The notes beneath the pieces were generated by a model. That model saw only the letters and a list, made by a program, of their open reading frames with translations. It ran no database searches and was not told the origin of the DNA. Shown here one piece after another: positions 33,932 through 46,880 of a DNA stretch of 64,000 nt. Every line of letters starts with the position of its first letter. Position 1 is the stretch's first letter. The DNA lies in assembly GCA_022836615.1 (NCBI GenBank), contig MU405300.1:93710-157709 (forward strand), in the 5' to 3' direction. This DNA is from Annulohypoxylon bovei var. microspora. Its lineage: Eukaryota; Ascomycota; Sordariomycetes; Xylariales; Hypoxylaceae. Position numbers and translations under genes: made by a program.

Positions 33932-36845
33932 TTAAGGGCTAGCCAGTTTCTCCTCGTCCGGCGTCGATGTTCCCCTCGAGCGTGACATACTGTAAGGAGC
34001 CTAGAAAGATATGTTAGTTCTGTGATCAATTCTCGTCTATTTAGATAGATGTTATCACTTACCAGAACCTGCTTTGCATTACAAATTCTCCAGGCCAGAT
34101 TCTTAACGTTGCCATCGGCAGGAACAACAGATGGCGTGAACTCGATACCGAACATCTGGTGGATAGCATAAACCAATCTTTTGGCGTATTTGCCATGACG
34201 TTCCACGTGGCTACCAAATGGCTCGATTGGTGTGCTTGGCGCGATGTCTGGGTCTCGGTCGAGACAATTCTGCACCATGGGTAAGAGAGCCGACTCGACA
34301 GCCTGCTGGATGGTCGCCTCGTTGTCTGCTTCGATATCATTGTAGTCAAAGCGGCCAATATGCATCTCAAAAGGTTGCGAGATCGACATGACGTTATGGT
34401 TTCCGTCGTGGTGGTAACGGAATTCGTAGACACCCTGGGTCCACCACAACTTGTCTCCGGAGAATTCCATCTCGCCGCTCACAAGGTTAACATCACTATT
34501 GTCGGAATCTTCGACGGGTTGATCCCACTTCAGGACACCTCTGTCAATCGTGATAGACTGGTATTGGCCAGGTTGAGTTGGGATCCATCGGCCGAGAGAC
34601 GAGAGCTCGGTGATTTCACGAGAACGATTGTCGGCTACCATATACAGACCGATCCAGTCTTTCTTCCCATGGTTCGCCGGTGCTCTCCACTTGACCTTGA
34701 TCGGGGCACCGTATTCGAAGATCATAGTCTTCAGCTCATTAGGGAATCGTCCAGCAGTGCCTTCCTTGCCACTAGCTCGTTCCGACAAAGCGGAGAATCC
34801 AGATGCTTCACCTTCGACGTTGATAGAGTAGTGCTTCGGATCGAAACCTGCGAGATCGGGAGAAAGCTTGGTCAAGGTGAGGCGGGCAGGGTACTTGTTG
34901 AAGAGCGCTGTGGTATCTCTAACAATTGTCGAAACACCCGCAGCTAACTTCGGGCGTGCCGTATCCAGGAAGTCTTCAACAAAGTGAGACGTATCATCCA
35001 TAACTTTCGTCACACTGGATTGCCATCCTGCGACGGGAGGAGGCAGAGAGCGTTTAATGAACTTCGTCAAACCAGCTTCGCGTCTAAGCTCGCGGCCGTA
35101 AATCTTCTGCATGTGCGGCTTCTCGACGAATTGAAGGAATCCAAGGGTGAGAATGTGGCTCACCAATGCCAAGGCGAATATGGATCTGCTCCATGTGATG
35201 ATAGCCGCACCCCATAAACCAGCGGTGCCGAGCATTCTCTCCGGGTTGTTCAAGAAGCGGTAGATGGACGTGTAGGTAAGCTTCGCCTCTTGGTCGAAGA
35301 AGAAATCACCGAAGAACCAGCCGAATTCTCCGAGAGAATCGTAGATGCTAACGGCAGTCCATATCTGGAGAGCGATGAGACTAGCACCGACGACGTGCCG
35401 AAGCATCACGAATCCGTAGTTCCAGTCAACTGGGGCACAGTACATCTTCCAACAAGCAGCAGCGAAAAAGGCATGGCACAAACTTTGAGTGATGTGATAA
35501 TATCCTTTCCACTGTCGCCAGCCCTCCTCTGGACTCTCTCCGACCTTCAAGAAGTGACGCGTCCATGCTTTGCTGTTTGACTGTCGCGTGAGGATTATCC
35601 CTAGTCCGACAGAGTACCAGAGTCGAGCTACAAGTGCGAGTGAGAAAAAGAGGGTTTGGTGTATTGGGGTCTGCGGCGTGGCCAAAACCAGAATTGAGAC
35701 GAGTGCCAAGAGTAGGAAAGTAGAGTAATCCACGGTTCGTAGCAAGTCGATGTTCTTGATCCCCAGTAGATTGTGGATGCGAGGTCTAAAAGGTACCTCG
35801 CTCTTACGAGTAGGAGGGTCGTATGTCTTCTCAATGTGAGGGTTCTCAATGAGAACTAAGAAGACAAGCTGGGCAGTGTGAGCCGCGATCGAGATGAAGA
35901 GAACTGGATAGCTGGCTGCGAGCGCGGAAATGCCATAGTACCCTGCGTAACCAATGGAATACATGGGGTGGGGAGCCATCTCGAACACTCCATCGAATGT
36001 CAACTCTTGATCGACCAAGTAGAAGAAATCACCCCAGTACCAGGCGTAGTCCTTCACAACTCGATGCGCATCGAGTTTCACCCATAAATTGAATCCTATG
36101 GCTACCCAGCCAAAAACCCATCGGGCGACGGTGATTAAAGCAGACTCTCCATCAGGACGATGACCGCAGGCAATCGCATACAAACAGTATGAGACGAAGT
36201 CGCACATAAGTATAAGGTCCACAAGTCGTCTAAAGACAAGCCAGGTGTTGTACTCAATTGGGGCTTCCTCGAATTGGTAATCCTCGGGGATCTTGATCTC
36301 CAACTCACGCTTCAGAAGCCTATACAGCCATGGTCGTGGGTTCTTACCACTCGACGGGTTCTCGAATAGCTTCCAGTTTCTAGCCCATGCAACAAGTTTG
36401 TTATCATTTGACTGCAATCGTAGGAGGATGCCAATTCCAAGATTGTAAGATGCTCGCCAGAAGAGGAAGATGATTGCAAATGCAGTCATCTTCATAGAGT
36501 CCGGCAAGTAATAGAGTGTTAGAATGTGACCCGCAAGAACAGCAAGGACAATGACATCTGATAAGTTCTTAGGCTCTCTTGGGTCGAGGAGCTGAGAGAC
36601 CATATCATGTGTAGTAGGAACGGTGAAGACTGTTAATACAAATCATTGATTAGTATGCCACACAGCACGATCTCATATATTCTCGGCTTACCTGTTCCAT
36701 CTGGTGTACGACCATAGGTCTTTCTGGTCTTTGGCGACGGTACAACATCGTCAATGGCTTCATCATTCTCACTGCTATCGTCTGTTGATGGCTTTCTGCG
36801 ACGCAACTCGCCGCCATCAACAGAAGAATCGACGGTGGCACTCAT
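33932..36845 (-). CDS. cho2: phosphatidylethanolamine N-methyltransferase Cho2
   Basis: Three exons (36692-36845, 34063-36629, 33932-34000) give 929 residues, compared with about 870 in yeast. Cho2 is an ER integral membrane enzyme that makes the first methylation of phosphatidylethanolamine to phosphatidylcholine using S-adenosylmethionine. Two tandem methyltransferase-type membrane modules are seen. The first has GDFFYLVDQELTFDGVFEMA and PHPMYSIGYAGYYG (about 251-284), closing with ENPHIEKTY; the second repeats it with GDFFFDQEAKLT, NNPERMLGTAGLWG and EKPHMQKIYG. The C-terminal third is soluble, with a beta-sandwich-like part containing KVKWRAPANHGKKDWIGLYM. The last 22 residues come from a small exon joined by a GTAAGTG donor; without it the frame runs into unrelated sequence. 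The initiator is the ATG at 36843-36845; the codon four triplets upstream is GTG. The gene starts about 0.8 kb from the AT-rich block. Confidence 0.95.
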
Positions 36846-37640
36846 TGTGCTAGACACCTTGACACCTTCTGTACAACTTAAAAGTTGCTAATTGATATGT
36901 TCTAAACGGCGTTGTGTAACGAACCTCGTCGACTCGCAGCCATAGAATAAGAATAAACAAAAAAGGAAAGAAAGAAAAGGTAAAGTGGATTGAATGAGTT
37001 GGCAACGGAGACGGAGACGGAGTCGGAGACGAGAACGGTGAACAACGATGTACAACGATGTGGAGGAGAATTTTGGAATTTAAACAAATAAAATGCTTGG
37101 CGAATATGCAGGTGGTCGACGGGAACGATGGGGACGGAGATGGGGACGGAAAGGTTCAATTGGATGAAGAAATGTTCCACGTGAGTTGTGTTTAGTGTGT
37201 TGTGTGTTGTGTGTCTCGCGACGTCACTATTACCTCGAACCTAGTCGTCTTAAATGGTCGTATTAATGATCGAATCTGAGATGATTATTTGAGGTGATTT
37301 TCTAGACCTTCTGATCTCACGATATGACAAACAAATTTTATGAATTGGTATCGTTTATTCGTCGTCTTAAGGCTGAAGGATCAATTCCTACGTACCCGGT
37401 TGGTACGTCACATGCAAGGAAAAATGCAGATGGACAGGTACAGCACGTTCTGGAATGCAGGCCTCTGCAAGCTCGGTTATTTGATAAGGAAATGTTACCA
37501 GTTGATAAATTCGGGGGGGATGGTTCTGCTGAAAGAAAGGTGACGAGGGGTTGTTGACCCGAATAAGGAAAGCGGTATATGGCATAAGGCCGCAGCTATC
37601 CGAGAGGGTATTCCTTCCCTGTCCCTCACACGACACCTTA
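36846..37640. other. cho2 upstream region up to the AT-rich border
   Basis: This is the presumed cho2 promoter and 5' UTR, with a GAGACGGAGTC-type purine repeat near 37005-37040 and a CACGTG E-box at about 37176. A 77-codon plus frame at 37324-37557 has no domain and I do not call it. Base composition is still balanced here and turns AT-rich from about 37640. Confidence 0.5.
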
Positions 37641-39099
37641 CGTATGATTCGCTAATTCTTAAAGACACATAATAATATTAAATAAAGAAATATAAGCAGA
37701 AACCTCATATATGTTAATAAATTAACATTAATAAACATATATCGTTTTTTAATTTAATTATTAATTTAATTTAATTTTTAATATAATTTTAATTATAAGT
37801 TTTTATTATTAATTATAATAAATTTTAATAATTATATAAATAAATAAATAATTAAAAATTTTAAAAATAAATTATAAATGTATTAATTATTTTAAAAAAA
37901 TTATTACTTTATTTATAATATATTAAATAAAATTTTTTAAATAATTAAAAAAGTTTTAATTTTTAAAAATAATAATTAATTTTAATATATATAATAATTA
38001 AACTTTAAATATTTATATAATAATATTTTTTTATTAATAATTTTATTTATATTATTATTAATAAATTATTTTTATAATATTTAAAACCGTTTAAATTAAA
38101 TAAAACCATTAAATTTTAAAAATTTAAAAATAAATAACTTTAATATAATCGTTAAAAAAAAATGTAAAAAATAATAATTAATAAATTATAAAAATTTATT
38201 AATAATTAAAAAAAATTAAATAATTATTTAATAATTAAAAATATATAATTATATATTATAATTAAAAAATTATAAATAATTATTATTAAAATTAAATTCG
38301 TTATTATTAAAATTTAATTAATATTATTAATATTATTATTATTAATTTTTAAATTTTTTTATATTTCGTTAAAAATAATTAAATCATTAAAATTAATTAA
38401 TAAAATATAAAAAAATAATTATATATTAAAAATAAAATCGTAATTTAACGTTTTATATAATATAATAATGGTTTAATTTAATAAATATAAAAATTAATAT
38501 AAAAAATATAAAAAAATTAATTTATAATAAAATAAAACATTAATTAATAATAAAAATAATGAAAATTATAAATTAATTAATGTTTTTAATAACGAAATTA
38601 AAAATAAAATTAAACCTTATAAAAAAAGTTTTTAATATATTAATAAACATTAAAATAAAATTAATTTTAATAATTTAAATATTTTTAATAATAAAAATAA
38701 TTCATCGTTAAATTTATTATTATTATTATTAAATTTAAACGATTTAAAAAACGTATATTATTTAAATAAATTTTCCGATTTTAATAATAATATAAACCGT
38801 AACGTTAAAAAAAAATTAAATAAATATAAAGTTAATAAAAACTTATATAAAACTTATAAAACCGCATGTAAATTTAATTAAAATAATTAATAAATATATT
38901 AAAAAACTTTTATATTAATTTTAAAAAAAATTAATTATAAAAAACATATAAAATTTATTAAACTTAATAAACTCCGTATAATTAAAATATTAATACGTAT
39001 TTATTATTAAATATCGTTAAATTTTATTTTTAAAATATAAAAAAAAATAAAAATATTTAAAATATTTTAATAAATTTATAATTCCATTAATAAAATTTA
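37641..39099. other. AT-rich DNA of unresolved origin
   Basis: A heavily mutated stretch between the border and the first LTR. Short runs of coding-like sequence occur on the plus strand near 38640-39060, but I could not match them to any family. Confidence 0.4.
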
Positions 39100-39411
39100 T
39101 ATTACGGGTCGAAAACCCGGAAAATTAATTAAAATAAAAATTAACGTAAATTTACATTATAATTATAAACGCGATAAATATAAGTTTTTATAATAAAATT
39201 ATTAATAATTTTAAATAAATTATAAAAGTTATTAAAATATATATAAAAAAAGTTTCCACGTTAATTAATTTAATTTATATTTTTAAATATAAATATTATA
39301 ACTTTAAAAATAAAAGATTATTATTTTTCCCTTTTTTTTTTATTAATGAAAATAATTTTATTTTTAACTTTATATAATATAAATTTATTATTATTTATAA
39401 AAATTATCACA
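39100..39411 (+). repeat. 5' LTR of Gypsy A
   Basis: Starts TATTACGGGTCG (TG mutated to TA) and ends TTATCACA. It aligns end to end with 44414-44725; the two copies differ mostly by C/T and G/A changes. Sequence diverges immediately outside both ends. Confidence 0.85.
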
Positions 39412-42400
39412 TATTTTCATTAATTATTTTTTAATTAATAAAAGTTTTTAAAAAAACATTTATTATATCGAATAATAATTTAATACATAAACACTTTTTA
39501 AATAATAAATAATTAAAACTTTATAACATTTATTATTTTTTATTAACACGATTTAAATATATATAAATTTTTTAATAATTTTTTTAATAATTTTATAATT
39601 AACTTATTAAATAACTTTAATTCGTTTTATGAAATTAAAAAAATAATTTTAATTAAAAATAAATATTTAATTTAAATTAATAAGTAAAAAATTTTTTTAA
39701 TATACATGGTTATATTAAATTTTTTTATTTCGGAAAATATAATATACTTTAAATTAAAAAAAAATAAATACTTAAAAATTATATTTTTAATTTCGGTTAA
39801 AAAACGATAACGTTTAATATAATAATTTAATATAAAAAAATTTAATGGGTTATATAATAATAAGGCTTTTATTTAAATTTTAATTAAGAAATTTAAAAAC
39901 AAATAATTAATTTAAACCGTTTATTAAAATTTAATTAAAATACGTTAAGGTGTTTTTTAATATTTCGGCGATTTTTTTATTAATTTTAAAAGTAAATTAA
40001 TTTTAATTAATGGGTTAAATTAAAAAAAGGAAAATAAAATTAATTATATTAATGCGGGGTTAAATAATAAATTAAAGAATGTTTTTATAATAAAAAAATT
40101 AAATAAAAAAAATTACGATAAATAAATAATTAAAATTAATAACGTAACGGTTAAAATGGAAAAAATATTAAATTATAAAAAGAAAAATAACCATTTTATA
40201 ATTATTTAATATAAAAAAACATTTAATTAAAAAATTATTAACTTTATTAATATAATAATTATTTAAAAATAAAAATTAAAGTTTAATAAAAACGGAAATA
40301 TGGTTATAAATGAGGTGAATTATATAATTTTAATTATTATAATAATTATAATAATAAATTAAATAAATGGTTTACGTTAAAATAATAATAATTTATTAAA
40401 AATATAATGAAAATTAAATTAAAAGTTTAAAAAATTTAAAAAAAAAAATAAATGTATTCGTTATATAAAAATAAAACATTTTATAATAATTTGCTCGTTA
40501 TTTTAAACCATATTTCGGTTAAACCGCGGTAACGGAAACGGCACGTTATAAATGGTTATTATAAAAGTTTAAAATAATTAAAATATTAAAAATAATTATA
40601 AATTATTAAAGTGTTTAAAAAACGAATAACTTTTAAATAAAATCGCGTTTAAAAATTAATATTAAAACTTGTAAATATTAAAAAAGTTTTAAATAAAATA
40701 TATATTATTTTTTTTTAATTAAAATTTTATTAAACGGATAAAAGTTTATTAATACATTTATAAATTTAAAATATTTAATATATTTAATATTTAATAAAAA
40801 TTTTATATAATAAATAAAATTATTACGTATATTTATTTAAAAAAAGAAATTAAAATTAATTAAAAATAAAGAATTTTATATAATTAATATATTTATATAT
40901 ACGGAAATTAATATAAACGATAAAAAGGAACGGATATAAAGTTATATTATTTTAAATTTTACATTTTTTTTTAATATTAAGAAAATTATAAATGAAATGG
41001 AACGATGTTATTTATAAAGTGAAAAAAAAATTAATTAAAATAAATTTAAAAAAATATAATTTAATAATATATAAAAAAAGTTAAAACATTATTTAAATAT
41101 CCCACGACGTTAAAATAAAGTGTTTATAAATTAAAAAGGTTAAATATATAATAAAAAATATATTTTTAATATTCGTGGTTTAAAAAAAAAAACGTTAATA
41201 TAAAAAAAACGGCGAAAACGTTTAAATTTTTAATGTTATTATATAAAATATTAATATCGCATTAAAAAAAAAAAAAAAACTTACGATTAATTAAATCCGA
41301 AAAACGTTATTTAATAAATTAAAAAATCGAATTAAAAACTTTTTAAACGATGAAAATATAACGTTATTATTATTAAAATTAAAATTAAATATTAAAATTA
41401 ATTTATAAAAAAACGATTAAAGTAAAAAAAAGGAAATTTTATAAAGGTTTTTATATAATATATTAAAAAAAAAACTTTTAATATTATAAAAAACCTTAAT
41501 AAGTTTATTAAATAAAAAGTGAATTAAAGTTAATAATTTATTAAAAAAAACATCGGTATTATTTATAAAAAAATTAAAAAGTAATTTCCGGTTTTATATA
41601 AATTATAAAGTTTTTAATATTATTTTAATACGCGACCGTTATTTATTATTATTAATTAAAAAAACCTTATAATTTTTTATAAAGTTAAATGGTTAATTAA
41701 GGTCGACGTTAAAACCACATTTTATAAATTATAAATAAAAAAATAAATAAATAAAAAACCATTTTTTATATTTAATTTAAAGTTTTCAAATAATTAATTA
41801 TATTTTTTAAATTATATAAAACGTTAATAACGTTTTAACGTTATATTAATAAAACTTTATTTAATTTTTTAAATAATTATTATTTAATATATATAAATAA
41901 TATAATAATTTATTTAAATAAATCCTATAAAAACCACATAAATAAAATTAAAATAATATTAAAACGTTTTAATAATATTAATTTAAAGTTAAACTTTTTT
42001 AAATATTTTTTTATTATAAAAAAAATTAAAATAAATTTCGATAAAATTACAATTATTAAAAAATAAAAACCACTTATAAATATATAAAAAGTTTATAACT
42101 TTTTAAAATTCGTAAACTTTTATAAAACATTTATTAAAAAATTCAATAAATTAATTACCTTTTTAACCACTTTAACGAAAAAAAGAACCTTTTTTAAATA
42201 AAAATAAAAAATAAACGTAACATTTAAAAAATTAAAACATTTATTTATTACCGTATTAATTTTAATTTATTAAAACCTTAATTAAAAAATGTATTTAAAA
42301 GTAAATTACTTAAAATGGGCTTTAAAAGTTTATTTTTTATAAAAAAATTATAATAAAATATTAAAACCCGTAATTTACTATTTAATAAAATTATTATTAA

Positions 42401-44413
42401 TTAAATGTAATTATAAAATATATAATAAAAAACTTTTAACGATTATTAAATTAATAAAAATATAATAAAAAAAATTACAAGAAATAATTAAACCTTTTAT
42501 AATTTTTATAAATTATAAAAACTTAAAATATTTTATAATTATTTGTAAATTAAATAAACGTTAAATACGTTAAAAATAAATTTTATTAAAATTTAATTTT
42601 ATTATAAAGTACCGAATTAATAAAAAAATAAAACAATTTAATGCTTTATTAAAATAAAGTTAAAATATTTTAATAAATTAAAAGGACGAAAAAGTGGTAA
42701 ATTATATGCAACGTTTATTTAAATAAAAATAATTACCTTTAATAAAAATAACGGTAATAAATATTTAAATGTTTTTAATAAATATTATTAAAGTGTTAAA
42801 AAAAGGGATAACATTAAATTAAAGCTTTATAATTATATTTATTAAAAAAAGAATCTTTTATAATAAAAATTTATAAGCTTTATAAAATTAAAAAGTTATT
42901 AAAAATACGAACTTTAAAACGATTTATAAGGTTATTAATAAAAGCGATCGTTGTTTCCCGTTAATTCTTAAAAATTACAAGGTTTTAATTATTAAGTATA
43001 ACTTAAATAATAAAAGAATTATATCGTTTAAAAAACGAATGTAAATATCGGATTAAAAACTTTTTAAAACGGTTATAATTTAAAATGTTTATAATTTTCA
43101 CGTTATAAATCACTTAAAAAAATAATATTATTATAATCGCTTTAAGGTTTTTTTATTAATTAATTATAAAATAAAATATATAAAAGTTTTATAAAAATTA
43201 CGATATTTATGGTTAAATTTATGTTTAACGAACTTAATAAAAAAGGTTATTAAAACTTTTACTTATTTTTAATTATTATTTTTTAAAATTATTTATTAAT
43301 TTTATAATAAAAATGCCGGTAAAAAAAAAAAAAACCTTTAATATTTAATAATAATTATTTACCGGTTATTAAAATGGGTTTTATTAAAAATAATAAATAT
43401 TATAAAAATTAAAATGTATGTTACAAAGTTTATATATATTTACGTTAAATATTACGGCTTTTTTACAACGGTAATATTAAACCGAAAAAATAATTAAACG
43501 AACGTATTTTAAATAAAACTTTATGAATTAATAAAAGTAATATAACGTTTATTTATTACTTTTAATTTAAAGATTAATAAATTCATAAAAAAAATGAATT
43601 AAAAAATATAAATATATTTACAATGTTTTTTAATTTATATATAATTTAATTAATTAAACATATTACTTATAATAATAATAATAATTAATAATTAAAATAT
43701 AATAATTAAATTAAACCTTTTTTATATAACACATAAATATTATATATATTTAATTAAATAAATTATTAATGAAGTTTTAAATAAATTATTTAAAAAATAA
43801 CGGGTTATAAATTTTATAATTAAAATTAAAAAAGTTAACGAATACGTTTAAATTATTATAATTATAATTTAAAAACGTATAAAACGTATAATAAATTAAT
43901 TTCGATTAAAAGGCTTTAAATATAAAGTAAATAATAAAATTTAATTAAATTTAAAAAATATTATAATATTATAATTTAAAAAAAAACTTTTTTAATTATA
44001 TATAAAATATAAAGTAATTAAGGTAATTAATTTTTATATGGTAAAATTAAACGTATTTATGAAAATTTAATTACGATTTTATATCGAATTATTTAAATTA
44101 ATAATTATAAATTTATTATTATTTTAAATATAAAATAACGTTTAATTATTACTTTTTATTAATTAAAACAACGAAAATTTTAAATATATTATTAAAAAAA
44201 TCTTACGATCGGAAAGTAAGCGTAAAGGATAAAATATACGTAAAATGGTATTAATTAAATGAAAAAATTACGTAAAATTAACGTGGAAACTTCGGGAAAA
44301 ATTAAAAAATATAAAAGTTTTAAAAACGTTTTATTAACGATTTAAGGTAAAAAACAAGGTAAATAAAAAAGCTTTTACGATTATAAGCTTTAAAAAACGA
44401 AGGAAAAAAATAT

Positions 44414-44725
44414 TATTATAAATTAAAAACTTAAAAAATTAATTAAAATAAAAATTAATGTGAGTTTATATTATGGTTATAAACGTAATAAGCGTGGGTC
44501 TTTATAATAAAATTATTAATAACTTTAAATGGGTCGTGGAAATTATTAAAATACGTATAAAAAAGGTTTTTACGTTAATTAATTTAATTTATACTTTTAA
44601 ATATAAATATCGTAACTTTAAAAACGAAGGGTTATTATTTTTTTTTTTTTTTTTTATTAATGAAAATAATTTTATTTTTAACTTTATATAACATAAGTTT
44701 ACCGTTATTTATAAGAATTATCACA
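44414..44725 (+). repeat. 3' LTR of Gypsy A
   Basis: This is the same 312-bp length as the 5' LTR. It starts TATTATAAATTAAAAAC, the C-to-T and G-to-A version of the 5' copy, and ends TTATCACA. The open frame at 44473-44691 is a by-product of this repeat. Confidence 0.85.
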
Positions 44726-44759
44726 TAAAACCTTATAAATTAATTATTTAAAACGAAGA

Positions 44760-46380
44760 AATATATATAATTAAAATTAATAATAAATTAATTAAATTCC
44801 GTATAATTATTATGAAATTATATTTACGTAATAAAACGACGAATCCTTTAAATAATAATATTTTTAACATTAAATTTAATAAAAAATTAAATAATTACAC
44901 ATCCGATAATTTATTTAATAAAAGAACATTAATGAATAAAAAAAAATAAAAATAAATTAAAAGATATAATGGATAATATTATATATATTTTTTAAAAGGA
45001 AATATTAAATATATAATTTACATTTTAATTTTATAAAAAAAGTAAAATTATTATTTTAAAATAACCATTTAAAACTTTAAATGTTTAAGAAATTAAAAGT
45101 TTTATTAAAAAAAACGTATTTATATTTAAAAAATATTATAATGCGAAATATAATAATATACATATATTTAATTTACGTATTATAAAAAAAATTAAAGGTA
45201 AAATAACGGAAAACTTATATAAAAAATTTAAATTTATTATTTAAAAATATAATAATAAAAATAAAAAAATAATTTTAATTTAATTATTAACGATATAATA
45301 ATTAAATTAACGGATAATTATTACGTTAATATTATTATTAATGGGAAAAAAAATATTTATTTAAATACGAAATATAATTTAAATTTATATATAATCCGGA
45401 ATAATTTTAAATTAATAAATTCTTATTAAATTATTAAAAAAATTAATTTATAAATATTTAAAAAACATAATTATGGTTATAATTAAGCTTATATATAAAG
45501 TTTTAAAAGTTAATATATATTAATAAATAACGTATTATAAATATTATTAAGAAAAATTAAATATAATTACATTTACGTACGATTTATATTTATTAATATC
45601 GAAGTTTATAAAACGTTTTAAGTTTATCGGAATGTAAATTAATAATACATTAAACGTATTTAATAATGTATTTAATTAAATAAAAAATAATGAATTAATA
45701 AAAACGAAGTTTTTTATAAAACTTAAGATATTTTTTATAAAAGAAAATTATTTAATATTTAATGGTTATATTTTATTTTTAAAAAATGATAATAAAATGT
45801 ATTTATATTAAAAAAAATAAAATAAAAAAATTAATTTTATTAAAATTAAAATTAAAAATATTATATAATAATATATTTAATAAAAAGTTTATAATGTATA
45901 TATTATTTTTATTTAAGTATTAATTAAAAGTTATATTTAATATATTAAAAGTAATTTAATATTAAAAATTTAAAAAAGTTAAAATTATAAAATTTAATAA
46001 AAAATTATAATAATAATAAAAAAACATTTAAAAAAGATTATATTTTATTAAATTAAATTTATAAATTATTAATATTTTTATATTTATTAATAATTTATTT
46101 ATAAATAATAAAAATTTAAGTTTATAAATTAATTATAAAGTATTTATTATAAATGAAATAATTTATAATAAATTATTTATTATAATTAATAATATAATTT
46201 ATTAAAATTCGATTAAATATAAGTAAATAATTAAAAATATATTAATAAACGAAATTTATATTATGATTTATGGTATAAATATAATTATAACGATTAATAT
46301 AATAATTATATTTATTTTTAAAAAGTTTAATTTTATTAAAACATTAATTATTATATATATAAATTTATTATTTTTATATA
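44760..46380 (+). mobile_element. Copia-like retrotransposon fragment
   Basis: The plus strand at about 45554-45870 reads, with stops, like the fungal Copia reverse transcriptase: a TYDLYLL segment, then a GM-stop-INN motif where Q-x-DD is expected, then KTKFFIKLK and LIFNGYILFL. Catalytic Asp codons are changed to Asn, as RIP would do. No LTRs were found around it. It ends where the Gypsy B LTR starts. Confidence 0.65.
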
Positions 46381-46880
46381 TATCACGGTAAATAAATTTT
46401 AAATTAAAATAAAGTTTATGTAATAATGGGATTATATATTTTATTAATAAAAATATTTAAAGTAAAAAATTAAAAGAAAAAAAGCCACGAAATAATTTTT
46501 TTTAAAAGGTTTTTATATATTAATTTTATAACCGGAATATTAATTAATTAATTTTATTAATATATTTTAAAAGTAATAATAATTAAACGTTATTATATAA
46601 CCCTTTTTTTTAAAAAGAAAATTCGATTTATAAAAGGAATAAATTATTTATTAATGTATTTATAATTTATTTCTTTAATTTCTTTTTTTTTTACGATAAA
46701 TAAATTATTTTCATTTATTATTTTTAATATTTTATTTTTTATAATAACTTTAATTTATTATTAAAGTTTAATTAAAAAACCGGTAATTTTAAAATATAAA
46801 TTATAAAAGTTTTTTATTTTAATTAACGCGTTAAAAAAGTTTTTAAAAAAATATTACGTTAAATCGAAATTATAATTTAC

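Larger units (their letters stand above)
39100..44725 (+). mobile_element. Gypsy A, LTR retrotransposon, RIP-mutated
   Basis: A 5.6-kb element bounded by two 312-bp direct repeats (see the LTR entries). The order of relics on the plus strand is that of a Ty3/gypsy pol. The reverse transcriptase at about 41821-42285 has the YxDD site read as YINN, followed by a readable connection region (VYNFLKFVNFYKTFIKKF). An integrase core lies at about 43490-43760 and a probable chromodomain-like tail at about 44190-44340. Stop codons are dense, so it cannot be active. Relative to the minus-strand copy, its RT lacks about 12 codons after the KK motif. No target duplication could be found at the outer edges. 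Confidence 0.85.

Noticed and set aside
33409..33935. 105- and 143-codon plus frames near the 3' end of cho2
   Set aside because: They are mutually overlapping in different frames, have no domain, and one runs into the last cho2 exon antisense.
37401..37414. CACATG-type inositol/choline element in the cho2 promoter
   Set aside because: Only the core matches the yeast ICRE, with a mismatch in the flank, and it is over 500 bases from the ATG. Filamentous fungi need not use this site.
37324..37557. 77-codon plus frame at the border of the AT-rich block
   Set aside because: There is no recognisable domain, and an overlapping frame of similar length exists. It may be chance or a decayed fragment.
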